This document shows, one piece after another, positions 37,346 through 46,818 of a DNA stretch of 64,000 nucleotides (within the stretch, counting starts at the first letter, position 1; the number at the start of each line of letters is the position of its first letter). The stretch comes from Cochlodiniinecator piscidefendens. GTDB taxonomy: Bacteria; Pseudomonadota; Alphaproteobacteria; Rhodobacterales; Rhodobacteraceae. The notes under the pieces are model-generated. The model worked only from the letters and a program-made list of their open reading frames with translations, had not been told where the DNA came from and did not search any database. Both the position numbers and the translations under genes were made by a program. Location of the stretch: contig NZ_JAAOIE010000001.1 in assembly GCF_011326755.1 (NCBI RefSeq), positions 708,344 to 772,343 on the forward strand. Direction: 5' to 3'.

Positions 37346-37897
37346 ATGGCGCATTTTTCTGTCTGTGTTTATTGTGGCTCCCGCTTTGGTGCGGACCCAG
37401 CGTACCGCGATGCAGCCGAGGAAATGGGGCGCGCTTTAGCTGCGCAAAATTGGCGATTGGTTTATGGTGCCGGGGACGTTGGGCTGATGGGCGCAGTTGC
37501 AACGGCCACGCAGCAATCTGGCGGCGAAACCTTCGGCGTTATCCCTATTCATCTGATGAAACGCGAAGTTGGTAAACGCGATTTATCAAGCTTCATCGTG
37601 ACCGAGAACATGCATGAGCGCAAAAAGGTCATGTATATGAACTCTGATGCGATCGTGGTTCTACCCGGCGGTGCAGGATCAATGGATGAATTTTTTGAGG
37701 TTCTGACCTGGCGCCAGTTGGGGTTGCATGAAAAACCAATCATTCTGTTGAATACAAACGGATATTGGACCCCATTAGTGGATCTCATGAAACATATCGT
37801 CGATCAGGAATTTGCAGACGCAAATGTGTTGGACTTTGTCGAATTGATCGACACTGTGCCCGAGGCTATTCAAAGACTGAAACAGTCAGACGTTTAA
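37346..37897 (+). CDS. LOG-family nucleoside-monophosphate phosphoribohydrolase
   Basis: A 183-residue protein of the LOG / 'lysine decarboxylase-like' family, which splits nucleoside 5'-monophosphates (cytokinin ribotides or AMP) into base and ribose phosphate. Diagnostic motifs are CVYCGSRFGADPAY at the N terminus and VLPGGAGSMDEFFEVLTW (the PGGxGTxxE nucleotide motif with Ser for Thr). A clear AAGGA site precedes ATG 37346. Its last 12 bases overlap the convergent glyoxalase-fold gene. Confidence 0.9.
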   Translation: MAHFSVCVYCGSRFGADPAYRDAAEEMGRALAAQNWRLVYGAGDVGLMGAVATATQQSGGETFGVIPIHLMKREVGKRDLSSFIVTENMHERKKVMYMNSDAIVVLPGGAGSMDEFFEVLTWRQLGLHEKPIILLNTNGYWTPLVDLMKHIVDQEFADANVLDFVELIDTVPEAIQRLKQSDV

Positions 37898-38599
37898 ATC
37901 GCGCAGCGGTATTTCGGACAAAACACCTTCGCTGCTGCGCATCGCTTTTATAGGATGCGCCAATGGCACAGGCCCGTCCCCTTCGAGATGCTGAAGTTCC
38001 AGAATGGTATAGGGCCGTGCCCAAAGCCATTCGCGGTTTTCGACTGCATATAGATCGGGATTAGGCGGCTTTTCATCCGTCCATGCATAGAAATACAGTG
38101 TAAATCCATATTCACTTACTGGTTGCACCGACATCAGAGTTAACCCCTGCTGGTCAGCCCAAGCCCGCGCGGCCTGAATATCGCGTATCCTTAAAGTAAG
38201 ATGCGCCAAGGTCGCCTGTCCGCCAATTGGGTGACCAGCCCCGGGTGCAATTTCCCTGCCTTCAAACCCCTGCTGAAGCAGTTCGATTGTATTCCCAGAA
38301 GGATCTGTAAGATGCGCCATATACCCGATATCGCGAAACTGACGTGGCTGTGACACTGGCACGTTGTGTTGCTGCAAATACGTCACTGCATGATCAAGAT
38401 CACGTAGAGTGATGCCTATTTTCCAATAGAAACTGTCGGAATCTGCACCAGAATTGTCCCCCGGCTGAAAAGCCAGATGCCCCTGATCAGGGGAGAACCC
38501 CAATCCATGCATTTGGGGCTTCATGCCAAAAATAGACAAATAGAATGCGGTATTCACATCTGAATTGGGCACTATAAGTTCGATTTGTGCAATTTTCAT
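37886..38599 (-). CDS. VOC (glyoxalase-fold) family protein
   Basis: A 237-residue protein with two vicinal-oxygen-chelate modules: residues 1-110 (from IAQIELIVPNSDVNTAFYL) and about 125-237 (from ATLAHLTLRIRDIQAARAW). Candidate metal ligands are Glu7, His127 and late Glu residues, but the set is not obviously complete. The substrate is unknown. Its ATG overlaps the rarD stop (ATGA), so it is coupled to that permease. Confidence 0.8.
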   Translation of the reverse strand: MKIAQIELIVPNSDVNTAFYLSIFGMKPQMHGLGFSPDQGHLAFQPGDNSGADSDSFYWKIGITLRDLDHAVTYLQQHNVPVSQPRQFRDIGYMAHLTDPSGNTIELLQQGFEGREIAPGAGHPIGGQATLAHLTLRIRDIQAARAWADQQGLTLMSVQPVSEYGFTLYFYAWTDEKPPNPDLYAVENREWLWARPYTILELQHLEGDGPVPLAHPIKAMRSSEGVLSEIPLRDLNV

Positions 38600-39498
38600 G
38601 ATCGCAACCTTTCCCGTCGAATACTGTCAATTGAGTATAACGACAGTGCAATCCAGATCAATCCAAACGATATCGCATGAATGCCTGTAAACGCTTCAGA
38701 GAACACCAATACAGCGACTAGAAACTGTAGAGTTGGATTCAAATACATCACAACCCCGACGGTCGAGAGCGGCACTCTTTTGGCTCCGTAGGAAAATAAA
38801 ACCAAAGGCACCGCCGTGACAGGCCCCGCCGCAAGCAGCAATAATGTGTCGCGCCAGCTTTCCCCAAAGATTGCGCCGGTTGTCCCGGTTAATCCCTCCC
38901 AGTTTTGGAAATGGACACCCCACAGCCAGATTAAAGCAAAGGGTAACAGTAACAATGATTCAGTCGTGACGGTCAAAACCGGGCCCGCGGCGATTTGTTT
39001 TTTTACCAAACCATAAAGGCCAAACGTGCCAGCCAATATCAACGCGATCCACGGCGCCACCCCAAGCCCGATGGTTAGCGCAACAACGCCAAGCGTTGCG
39101 AGACCAACCGCCACTGCCTGTGGTCTGTATATCTTTTCCCCGAAAATGGTCGCACCAAAGGCAACGGCGACCAATGGAAAGACAAAGTAGCCAAGGCTCG
39201 CCTCAACTGCGTGACCGAATTGAATTGAATAGATAAAAAGTCCCCAATTCACGGCAATCATCACAGCAGCGATTAATATCATCCACACCGCACGTGCGCC
39301 TGAGAATACCTGACGAAGGGAAAACAATCGCCCCTGCACAGCCAGAACAATTCCAAAGAAGAGAAACGCCCACAAAATGCGATGCGACAGCATTTCAAGC
39401 GGCGGCACATGGCTCAGAACTTTGTACAAAATTGGTGCAAAGCCCCAAATCGTACAACACGCAATGAGGGCGAAAATACCTTTTTGAAATTCAGACAT
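38596..39498 (-). CDS. rarD: EamA-family permease RarD
   Basis: A 300-residue protein with ten hydrophobic segments in two EamA halves. The N-terminal CCTIWGFAPILYKVLSHVPPLEMLSHRILW motif is typical of RarD, named for chloramphenicol sensitivity; the true substrate is unknown. Start 39498 follows an AGGC-type site; an in-frame ATG at 39516 would add six residues. It is co-transcribed with the VOC protein downstream. Confidence 0.88.
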   Translation of the reverse strand: MSEFQKGIFALIACCTIWGFAPILYKVLSHVPPLEMLSHRILWAFLFFGIVLAVQGRLFSLRQVFSGARAVWMILIAAVMIAVNWGLFIYSIQFGHAVEASLGYFVFPLVAVAFGATIFGEKIYRPQAVAVGLATLGVVALTIGLGVAPWIALILAGTFGLYGLVKKQIAAGPVLTVTTESLLLLPFALIWLWGVHFQNWEGLTGTTGAIFGESWRDTLLLLAAGPVTAVPLVLFSYGAKRVPLSTVGVVMYLNPTLQFLVAVLVFSEAFTGIHAISFGLIWIALSLYSIDSIRRERLRS

Positions 39499-39571
39499 CA
39501 GCCTGCCTTTGAACAAAGAGAACGGCGTACCGTTTCACAAGCTCTCGCTACTGTCCAGAGAGGTCGCCCTA

Positions 39572-39604
39572 AAAAAGAAAGCCCACCTTTTTCAAGGCGG
39601 GCTC
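39572..39604 (-). terminator. sodB terminator
   Basis: Read leftward: AGCCCGCCTT, GAAA loop, AAGGTGGGCT (one G-U pair) and then a T-rich tail (six A on the plus strand at 39572-39577). It lies 25 bases past the sodB stop. Confidence 0.87.
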
Positions 39605-39628
39605 TCAAATCTCATCAAGATCAGCGTA

Positions 39629-40237
39629 TTAGCTGTTTGACAGACGCTCTGCTACGTTTTCCCAGTTCACGAGGTTGTCCAGGAAGTTAGAGATGTAAAC
39701 AGGACGCTTGTTGCGGAAATCGATGTAGTAAGAGTGTTCCCAAACGTCACAGCCCAGCAAAGTTGTCTGACCAAAGCAAAGCGGGTTCACACCGTTTTCT
39801 GTTTTGGTTACTTTTAGGCCGCCATCAGCGTCTTTGACCAACCAGCACCAGCCAGAACCGAATTGACCAGCACCCGCAGCACCAAATTCAGTTTTGAACG
39901 CATCAACGGAACCAAAGCTATCAACAATCGCTGCTTCGAGCTCAGAAGGCATTGCACGACCTGTTGGGCCCATCATTTCCCAGAACTGGTTGTGATTCCA
40001 AAGCTGTGAAATGTTGTTGAAGATACCATTTTGCGCAACTGAGGTCGCGTTATAGGTGCCAACAATGATTTCTTCCAATGTTTTGCCGTCCCATTCGGTG
40101 CCTGCAATTGCAGCATTACCGTTGGTTACATAAGCATTGTGGTGAAGATCGTGGTGGAATTCGAGCGTTTCCTTGGACATGCCACCATCGGCAAGTGCGT
40201 CATGTGCATAAGGCAGTGCGGGAAGTTCAAAAGCCAT
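39629..40237 (-). CDS. sodB: Iron superoxide dismutase
   Basis: A 202-residue Fe/Mn superoxide dismutase that converts superoxide to peroxide and oxygen in the cytoplasm. Metal ligands are visible: first His in the N-terminal HHDLHHNAYV helix, second His in WNHNQFWEMM, and Asp and His in CDVWEHSYYIDFRN. The AGQFGSGWCWLV segment fits the iron class. A GGGGG site precedes ATG 40237. It is a single-gene unit with its own terminator; in this organism it would help protect iron-sulfur enzymes such as AcnA. Confidence 0.93.
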   Translation of the reverse strand: MAFELPALPYAHDALADGGMSKETLEFHHDLHHNAYVTNGNAAIAGTEWDGKTLEEIIVGTYNATSVAQNGIFNNISQLWNHNQFWEMMGPTGRAMPSELEAAIVDSFGSVDAFKTEFGAAGAGQFGSGWCWLVKDADGGLKVTKTENGVNPLCFGQTTLLGCDVWEHSYYIDFRNKRPVYISNFLDNLVNWENVAERLSNS

Positions 40238-40337
40238 ATCGGGCCCCCATAGTTCGTGCGTTTCAGTCCCCCGCTTAATGGCGGTCCAAGGGACTATTGG
40301 TCAAGCAAAAAGACGTCCTGACATACTGAAGACATAC

Positions 40338-40736
40338 CTAGTTCGCGATAGTACAGCTGCCGTTTCCGCGCTCATGCTGCCCAGTTTCGCGCAAGCGTGC
40401 AGTCACCCTCAGTGTCATCGCATCGGTGTCTAGAAAGCCCGTATAGCGTAAATCATAAGTACGGCCAGAGCGCCCGCGCAGATCCTCGACATCCCAAGTC
40501 AAAGTGACGTCACCACCGCGATTGGACCGCACATTGGGCTCGATCGGTTCGCCATATCTATGGTCAATGACACCATCATAGACGAAACTTTCACCGTTTT
40601 CCCCGTCCAGCCCAACAATAACACGTTCGGTCACCCATCCGTTTGAAAACCGGCCTTCGATTGTGCAGTCATATACCAATGCAGACGCTTCAGTCGCAGC
40701 ACACACAAACCCAACCAGCGCGAGAATTTTCTTCAT
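40338..40736 (-). CDS. Small secreted protein of unknown function
   Basis: A 132-residue protein with a signal peptide (cleavage near ASA, residue 19) and two Cys in the mature part (YDCTIEG and GSCTIAN) placed to form one disulfide across a beta-rich domain. No known family was recognised. It is flanked by sodB downstream and the sox operon terminator upstream. Confidence 0.7.
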   Translation of the reverse strand: MKKILALVGFVCAATEASALVYDCTIEGRFSNGWVTERVIVGLDGENGESFVYDGVIDHRYGEPIEPNVRSNRGGDVTLTWDVEDLRGRSGRTYDLRYTGFLDTDAMTLRVTARLRETGQHERGNGSCTIAN

Positions 40737-40805
40737 TATACCAAACCTTCAGAAACTATCTCAGGTTGTTTATCCAATCTTATGCATCATTACAATGCGC
40801 ATACA

Positions 40806-40833
40806 AAAAGGGCAGAGAAATTCTCTGCCCTTT
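40806..40833. terminator. sox operon terminator (perfect palindrome)
   Basis: A 28-base perfect palindrome, AAAAGGGCAGAGAA and its complement, followed leftward by a run of T. It lies 20 bases after the soxG stop. Confidence 0.9.
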
Positions 40834-40853
40834 TCCACAATTAGATCTGTTCT

Positions 40854-41420
40854 TTATAAATAGCCGACTTCGGAGCCTTTGATTGCGCTTGTTTTCAATA
40901 GGTTGAAAACATAGTCAGCAACGGACCTGAACGCGACGATAGTGAACTCGTCTTCGCCAGACATCCAGAACGCCGCTGCAACCTGTGCGAGGCGCGTGCG
41001 ACGGATTTGGCCCGGTTGGAACGATGCAACGGATAGATCAACCGGCGCGATCTTTGCGATCACTTCGCGTGCGTTTTCGCCTTTAACACGGATCACAACC
41101 CGCGCGTCAGACACATTCGCCGCCAAAGCATGTGTGCCTTTCAACGCTTCGGCCAAATCCATTGCCGCAGACGCGGAGTCAGAATAAGGCACCAGAACCA
41201 AAAGCTCATCCGGTGACATCCATGCGACGCCTTTGCCATCAGCAACAGTGACTTCGCGCTGGCCAGGGATGTCCTGACCGCAGACATCTTTTACAGCCTT
41301 TTGAAACGTTGCATCTGCAAAATCGCCGCGTAGGGTGATCATGCCTTGCAAGCCCATTTCTTCGACCAAAGCAAAGCCTTGGTAAGACGCGTGATTGAGT
41401 GCGCTCACTGCATTAGACAT
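40854..41420 (-). CDS. soxG: Sarcosine oxidase gamma subunit
   Basis: The 188-residue gamma chain of heterotetrameric sarcosine oxidase, structurally related to folate-binding GcvT-like domains (WMSPDELLVLVPYSD and DARVVIRVKGENAREVIAKIAP). ATG 41420 follows GGGGAGAAG and overlaps the soxA stop by eight bases. It is the last gene of soxBDAG. Confidence 0.93.
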   Translation of the reverse strand: MSNAVSALNHASYQGFALVEEMGLQGMITLRGDFADATFQKAVKDVCGQDIPGQREVTVADGKGVAWMSPDELLVLVPYSDSASAAMDLAEALKGTHALAANVSDARVVIRVKGENAREVIAKIAPVDLSVASFQPGQIRRTRLAQVAAAFWMSGEDEFTIVAFRSVADYVFNLLKTSAIKGSEVGYL

Positions 41421-44400
41421 CTTGCTTCTCCCCATTCTTATCAAAGAAGACCTGATCAACGATTTTGGCTTTCACCATTGTTCCGTCAACTTTGCCAAAT
41501 TCGATCACTTCGCCCATGCGGTCTGGACCATTGTGAATGATCCCCATCGCGATACCACGCCCCAAAGTCGGAGAATGATAGGTTGATGTGACCCGGCCTT
41601 CCATGTTGCGTTGGCCGTTATCGTTGTCGCCCTCTTTGATTGCATATGCGCCATCAGGCAGCACAGAACCATCCAGAGTTTCAAGACCAACCAATTTCCA
41701 GCGGTCAGGATTGGTCATGAATGTCCGTTCCTGTGCACGCTTCCCAAGGAAGTCTTCTTTCTTTTTGGAAATAGCCCAGTTCAGACCCAAATCCTGCGGA
41801 ATGATTGTGCCATCGGTTTCGTCACCAATCATGATAAAGCCTTTTTCAGCCCGCATGATGTGAAGACATTCCGTTCCGTAAGGTTGCACACCGAATTCTT
41901 CGCCAGCTTCCATCAATGCATCCCAGAAGGCACGGCCTTGCGATGCAGGAACAGCAATCTCGTAAGACAGCTCACCAGAGAATGAAATTCGGAAGACACG
42001 GGTATCAAAACCACCGATCTGCCCCTCAGCCCATTCCATAAACGGAAGAGACCCTTTGGTCACATCCATGCCACCGAGTTTTTCCAGCACTTTGCGCGCA
42101 TTTGGACCAACAACGGCAACCTGTGCGTATTGTTCCGTCACGTTCGCAACATAAACGTCCCAGTCCCACCATTCGGTTTGCAGCCATTCTTCCATCCAGC
42201 CGTGGATACGATCAGCGCCACCAGATGTCGTGTGACACAGCCATGTGTCCTCATCCATCCGCGCAACAACACCATCGTCAGACAGGAAACCGTTTTCATT
42301 ACACATCAGGCCATAGCGGCATTTGCCAACCTTCAGCGTGGACATCATGTTGGTGTACATCATGTCCATGAATTTACCGGCATCCGGGCCTTTGACGATG
42401 ATCTTGCCCAAAGTGGACGCATCCAAAAGGCCGAGCTTACGACGGGTGTTTTTGACTTCGCGCTTTACCGCCTCTTCAACGGTTTCGCCATCTTGAAGGT
42501 ATGCGTAAGGACGACGCCAGTGACCAACAGGTTCAAAATGCGCGCCGTTGTTTTCGATCCAGTCGTGCATCGGTGTTTTGCGCAGCGGTTGGAAGATTTC
42601 GCCGCGCGCTTCGCCTGCGATAGACGCCATAGAGATCGGCGTATAAGGCGGACGAAACGTGGTTGTCCCAACCTGTGGAATTTCCGCATTCAGACTGTCA
42701 GCCAAGATTGCCAAACCGTTGATGTTAGACAATTTACCTTGGTCAGTTGCCATACCGAGTGTTGTATAACGCTTGGTGTGCTCAACGCTTTCGTAACCTT
42801 CGCGCGCTGCAAGCTGCACGTCGGAAACTTTGACGTCATTCTGATAATCAAGCCACATTTTCATGCGCAGATCAGGGCCTGCGTTTTGCGGCATGATCCA
42901 GACGGGTGCCATTGCATTTTCTGCAACAACATCCGCTTTTGGCGCGGCTTTACGCGATGCTTTGTGCCCCGCAGCTTTCGCCGCGGCTTTACCAGCCGCA
43001 TCGCCGCTTGCCAGTGCTTCGGTTGTTCCCATGTCGCCGTTGGCAATGCCAGCTGTCAGAACAAAGGCTTCGCCGTTGGCGCCAGTGGGGGCGCGGTTTG
43101 CATCAGGGCGGAAATGAGCCTGGGTTTCATCCCAGATCAATTTGCCACCACAATGAGACCACAGGTGTACAACAGGTGACCAACCACCCGCCATTGCAAC
43201 CGCGTCGCATTTCACTTCTTCCAATGCGCCGCCTTCGCCGTTTTGCAAGCAGATGCCAACACCGGTCACGCGTTTTCCGCCTTTAACCTTGCCGATCGCT
43301 TTGCCTGCTTCAACACGAATACCCAAATCACGGGCTTTGTTTGGCAGTTCGCCTTCGACTTCGGAACGCGCGTCAACAACCATCGGCACCTGAAGGCCAG
43401 CCTCAACCAATGCAATTGCTGTGCGGTAGCCATCGTCGTTATTGGTCACAACAACGGTTTTCTCGCCAATGGACACTCCATAGTTCACGACATAATCGCG
43501 CACAGCAGAGGCAAGCATAACACCCGGAATGTCATTGCCAGCAAAAGACAGTGGGCGTTCAATTGCGCCGGTCGCTGTCACGATTTGCTTGGCACGAATG
43601 CGCCATAGACGGTGACGTGGGCGACCATCGCCCGGTGTGTGATCCGCAACACGTTCATAACCTGTGATGTAGCCGTGGTCATAAACACCAGCCCCCATCA
43701 TACGCGTGCGCAGTGTTACGTTTTCCATTGCCTCAAGCGCTGCAACGGTTTCGTCGATCCACTGATCCGCCGGTTTGCCATCAATGACAGCGCCATCAAC
43801 AGGGGCACGACCGCCCCAGTCAGTGGTTTGTTCCATCAACATAACTTGGGCACCTGAATCAGCCGCTGCTTTGGCCGCTTGCAGACCCGCGATACCGCCG
43901 CCAACGACAACAACGTCTTCGAACGCATAGAAGTGTTCATAACGATCCACATCCATTTCTTTTGGCGCTTTACCAAGGCCAGCAGATTGACGGATGATCG
44001 GTTCAAATACGTGCTTCCACGCGGCCCGCGGCGCCATAAAGGTTTTATAGTAAAACCCAGCAGGCAAAAAGCGTGCAACATAGTTGTTTGCAACACCGAC
44101 ATCGAACTCAAGGCTTGGCCAGTGGTTCTGTGATGTACAGGTTAAACCATCGAACAATTCAGTGGTTGTGGTGCGTTGGTTTGGCTCAAACCGTGCGCCT
44201 TCGCCCATGTTGACCAATGCGTTTGGCTCTTCGCCACCCGATGCAACGATCCCACGAGGACGGTGGTATTTGAACGAGCGCCCAACCAACATCTGATCGT
44301 TCGCAAGCAAAGCAGAGGCAAGCGTATCGCCTTCATAGCCCTGCATCTTTTTGCCGTTAAAGGTGAAGTTTTTCACCGCAGAGCGGTTCACCAAACGGCC

Positions 44401-44424
44401 GGTATTTGACAGACGTGTGCTCAT
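41413..44424 (-). CDS. soxA: Sarcosine oxidase alpha subunit
   Basis: The 1003-residue alpha chain. The complex oxidises sarcosine to glycine and H2O2 and passes the C1 unit to tetrahydrofolate. From the N terminus: a ferredoxin-like domain (about 15-95), an NAD-binding Rossmann core (DVVVVGGGIAGLQAAKAAADSG near 170) and a C-terminal GcvT-type folate domain (about 600-1003, including GAHFEPVGHWRRPYAY and RFTLATGE-like ECLHIMRAEKGFIMIGDETD). ATG 44424 overlaps the soxD stop (ATGA). Confidence 0.96.
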   Translation of the reverse strand: MSTRLSNTGRLVNRSAVKNFTFNGKKMQGYEGDTLASALLANDQMLVGRSFKYHRPRGIVASGGEEPNALVNMGEGARFEPNQRTTTTELFDGLTCTSQNHWPSLEFDVGVANNYVARFLPAGFYYKTFMAPRAAWKHVFEPIIRQSAGLGKAPKEMDVDRYEHFYAFEDVVVVGGGIAGLQAAKAAADSGAQVMLMEQTTDWGGRAPVDGAVIDGKPADQWIDETVAALEAMENVTLRTRMMGAGVYDHGYITGYERVADHTPGDGRPRHRLWRIRAKQIVTATGAIERPLSFAGNDIPGVMLASAVRDYVVNYGVSIGEKTVVVTNNDDGYRTAIALVEAGLQVPMVVDARSEVEGELPNKARDLGIRVEAGKAIGKVKGGKRVTGVGICLQNGEGGALEEVKCDAVAMAGGWSPVVHLWSHCGGKLIWDETQAHFRPDANRAPTGANGEAFVLTAGIANGDMGTTEALASGDAAGKAAAKAAGHKASRKAAPKADVVAENAMAPVWIMPQNAGPDLRMKMWLDYQNDVKVSDVQLAAREGYESVEHTKRYTTLGMATDQGKLSNINGLAILADSLNAEIPQVGTTTFRPPYTPISMASIAGEARGEIFQPLRKTPMHDWIENNGAHFEPVGHWRRPYAYLQDGETVEEAVKREVKNTRRKLGLLDASTLGKIIVKGPDAGKFMDMMYTNMMSTLKVGKCRYGLMCNENGFLSDDGVVARMDEDTWLCHTTSGGADRIHGWMEEWLQTEWWDWDVYVANVTEQYAQVAVVGPNARKVLEKLGGMDVTKGSLPFMEWAEGQIGGFDTRVFRISFSGELSYEIAVPASQGRAFWDALMEAGEEFGVQPYGTECLHIMRAEKGFIMIGDETDGTIIPQDLGLNWAISKKKEDFLGKRAQERTFMTNPDRWKLVGLETLDGSVLPDGAYAIKEGDNDNGQRNMEGRVTSTYHSPTLGRGIAMGIIHNGPDRMGEVIEFGKVDGTMVKAKIVDQVFFDKNGEKQDV

Positions 44425-44753
44425 TTGTGGGCTCCATATCCGGGCCAATCAGGGCGTTTCTTTTTAATCGCTTTGATCAGATCTGCGGGCGGCTCATATG
44501 TTTGGGCAGAATAGGTGCCAAACACTTCCAATGTCATGGTGCAGCGCGCAGCATGGAACCACTTGCCGCAGCCATTAGCATGACGCCAGCGTTCAAAGTT
44601 CACACCCTTGGGGTTTTCACGCATGAACATATAGGTTTCAAAATCATCATCAGATGAGCCGGGCCCAAAGCGTGTCAAATGCGCTTCGCCGCCAGCGGCC
44701 AATTCGGTTTCTTCTGCGGCAACACCGCAGTAAGGACATTCGAGGATTAGCAT
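44421..44753 (-). CDS. soxD: Sarcosine oxidase delta subunit
   Basis: The 110-residue delta chain with the zinc-binding pattern expected of the family: ECPYCG near the N terminus, then HANGCGKWFHAARCT around residues 60-75. It is a little longer than the usual ~95-100 residues because of its C-terminal tail. It lies twelve bases after soxB and overlaps soxA. Confidence 0.94.
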   Translation of the reverse strand: MLILECPYCGVAAEETELAAGGEAHLTRFGPGSSDDDFETYMFMRENPKGVNFERWRHANGCGKWFHAARCTMTLEVFGTYSAQTYEPPADLIKAIKKKRPDWPGYGAHK

Positions 44754-44765
44754 TTTCTAATCTCC

Positions 44766-46013
44766 TTAGTGCGCGACGCCGGCCGCGACGGATTCGTCGA
44801 TGAAGCGGCCTTCGATGAAACGGTTCATGCCAAATTCAGCAGACAATGGGCCCGGTTCGCCTTTGGCGACCAATTCAGCCATCGCCCACCCAGACCCCGG
44901 AATGGCCTTAAAGCCGCCGGTGCCCCAACCTGCGTTGATGAACATGTTCTGCACGGGTGTTTTGGTGATGATCGGGGAACGGTCCCCAGTCACATCCACG
45001 ATCCCACCCCATTGGCGCAGCATCTTCAAGCGGCTGACCATCGGGAAGGTTTCGACCAAAGCGCGCACGGTTTCTTCGATATGGTGGAACGATCCGCGTT
45101 GCGTGTAGTTGTTGAACGCGTCGGTCCCGCCCCCAATCACCATTTCGCCTTTGTCAGATTGTGACATATAGCCGTGAACGGTGTTGGCCATCACAACCAC
45201 ATCCATACATGGTTTAATCGGCTCAGATACCAGCGCTTGCAAGGCAACAGATTCCATTGGCAGACGGAACCCAGCCATTTGCGCCAGATCAGAAGAATGC
45301 CCAGCAACGACAACCGCAAGCTTGTTACAGTCGATTGCACCCTTTGAGGTATCAACACCAACAACTTTGCCACCCTCAGAACGAACGCCAGTGACTTCGC
45401 ATTTTTGGATGATGTCCATGCCCATGTCAGAACATGCACGCGCATAGCCCCAAGCCACAGCATCGTGACGGGCTGTACCGCCACGCGGCTGCCAAAGTGC
45501 GCCAAGAACAGGATAGCGTGGGCCATCAATATTCATGATCGGGCAGAGTTCTTTGACGCGCTGCGGCGAAATAAACTCGGTTGAAACACCCTGATAGGCA
45601 TTCGCGTGCGCTGTACGCTGATAACCGCGAATTTCAGACTCTGTCTGTGCCAGCATCATCACACCACGTGGGCTGAACATCACATTGTAGTTCAGGTCCT
45701 GAGACATGGTTTCGTAAAGGCTGCGCGCCTTTTCGTAAATCGCTGCGGACGGATCCTGCAGATAGTTTGACCGGATGATGGTTGTGTTACGGCCGGTGTT
45801 CCCGCCGCCAAGCCAACCCTTTTCGATGATCGCCACATTGGTGATCCCGAAATTTTTACCCAGATAGAACGCTGTCGCGAGCCCATGGCCCCCAGCCCCT
45901 ACGATGATAACATCGTATTTCTTCTTAGGTTCAGGTGCGGCCCAAGCCCGCTCCCATCCTTGGTGATACCGCGCGGCTTCGCGCGCAATTGCAAAAGCTG
46001 AATAACGTCTCAT
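44766..46013 (-). CDS. soxB: Sarcosine oxidase beta subunit
   Basis: The 415-residue flavoprotein chain that carries the dehydrogenase site. It has a dinucleotide-binding motif DVIIVGAGGHGLATAFYLG (about 34-52), the EKGWLGGGNTGRNTTIIRSNY flavin region with the histidine-free N-terminal loop typical of heterotetrameric enzymes, and the C-terminal NAGWGTGGFKAIPGSG motif. ATG 46013 starts the family N terminus (MRRYSAF); an in-frame extension upstream has no support. It heads soxBDAG. Confidence 0.95.
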   Translation of the reverse strand: MRRYSAFAIAREAARYHQGWERAWAAPEPKKKYDVIIVGAGGHGLATAFYLGKNFGITNVAIIEKGWLGGGNTGRNTTIIRSNYLQDPSAAIYEKARSLYETMSQDLNYNVMFSPRGVMMLAQTESEIRGYQRTAHANAYQGVSTEFISPQRVKELCPIMNIDGPRYPVLGALWQPRGGTARHDAVAWGYARACSDMGMDIIQKCEVTGVRSEGGKVVGVDTSKGAIDCNKLAVVVAGHSSDLAQMAGFRLPMESVALQALVSEPIKPCMDVVVMANTVHGYMSQSDKGEMVIGGGTDAFNNYTQRGSFHHIEETVRALVETFPMVSRLKMLRQWGGIVDVTGDRSPIITKTPVQNMFINAGWGTGGFKAIPGSGWAMAELVAKGEPGPLSAEFGMNRFIEGRFIDESVAAGVAH

Positions 46014-46145
46014 GGTATTTGATTCCAAATCTACCTGGATCTGATGACGATATATGCACTGATAACGCACAACGCCCCGCAACTCTGTGCGGCAGATTAA
46101 ACAGAATATGCGACATCCCTAAGGGTGTTGCACGACCAATTTGGA

Positions 46146-46652
46146 TTAGGTGTTGAGATCGGCAGAGTTTCGCAACCGACGTGCGATATACTTACGGGCA
46201 GAACGATAATGACTGGCCCCCGCTGCTTCGGCCCATCGCCCAACGGTCCAATTATTCTTGGCGCCTTTCATTGGCCCATCATACAGATTGGTTTCGCTCA
46301 TACTTGAGATCAAGCGGACCAGTTTTTCATGATTGCTCTCAAGCATGGCACAGGCTTCGCTCCAGCCTAGCCCTGCTTGTTTCTCTCGAAGATCTGCGTT
46401 GTAACGCTTCAGCTCATTCCATTTATAGCCTTGCGCGGGAAAATACACGTCCCGGCCTAACCGACCATCGTGGAACCATCCTAAAAACAAACTAACCCAA
46501 TGCGCGCGATGCCCAATGATATCCTTGATCGACAAATCATCTACGTCCGTATTTGTGGTAATCACACCGACCAAATCATCAATCAACGTGCGCAGCCGCC
46601 GATACTCATCGAGCGTTACGGTCATCAGTTCATCTTTAGAAGTTGCTGGCAT
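46146..46652 (-). CDS. ClbS/DfsB family four-helix protein (DUF1706)
   Basis: A 168-residue protein of the ClbS/DfsB family, related to DinB-like four-helix bundles. Diagnostic segments are the start MPATSKDEL, IKDIIGHRAHWVSLFLGW and YFPAQGYKWNELKRYN. ClbS protects colibactin producers by opening the toxin's cyclopropane warhead; the role in bacteria without colibactin is unknown. ATG 46652 follows GGGGGG. It is divergent from ccmI. Confidence 0.88.
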   Translation of the reverse strand: MPATSKDELMTVTLDEYRRLRTLIDDLVGVITTNTDVDDLSIKDIIGHRAHWVSLFLGWFHDGRLGRDVYFPAQGYKWNELKRYNADLREKQAGLGWSEACAMLESNHEKLVRLISSMSETNLYDGPMKGAKNNWTVGRWAEAAGASHYRSARKYIARRLRNSADLNT

Positions 46653-46818
46653 TAGCCCCCCTTCCGTCGCACATAACATATTCACAAAACAGAATTATGA
46701 CAAACAGGCCTCTTGCGCCTTGTCTTAAATCAAAATTTGCGTGTGTTGCGTCGCTTCGTCTCTTTTTCTTTTCTCACGTCGTCTATAAATAAACACAAAG
46801 AAAAAACTGGGGAACGTG

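Noticed and set aside
42130-43179. A 349-codon open frame on the plus strand opposite soxA
   Set aside because: It lies wholly antisense to the well-supported soxA coding sequence, has no ribosome site or family features, and is a by-product of soxA codon use.
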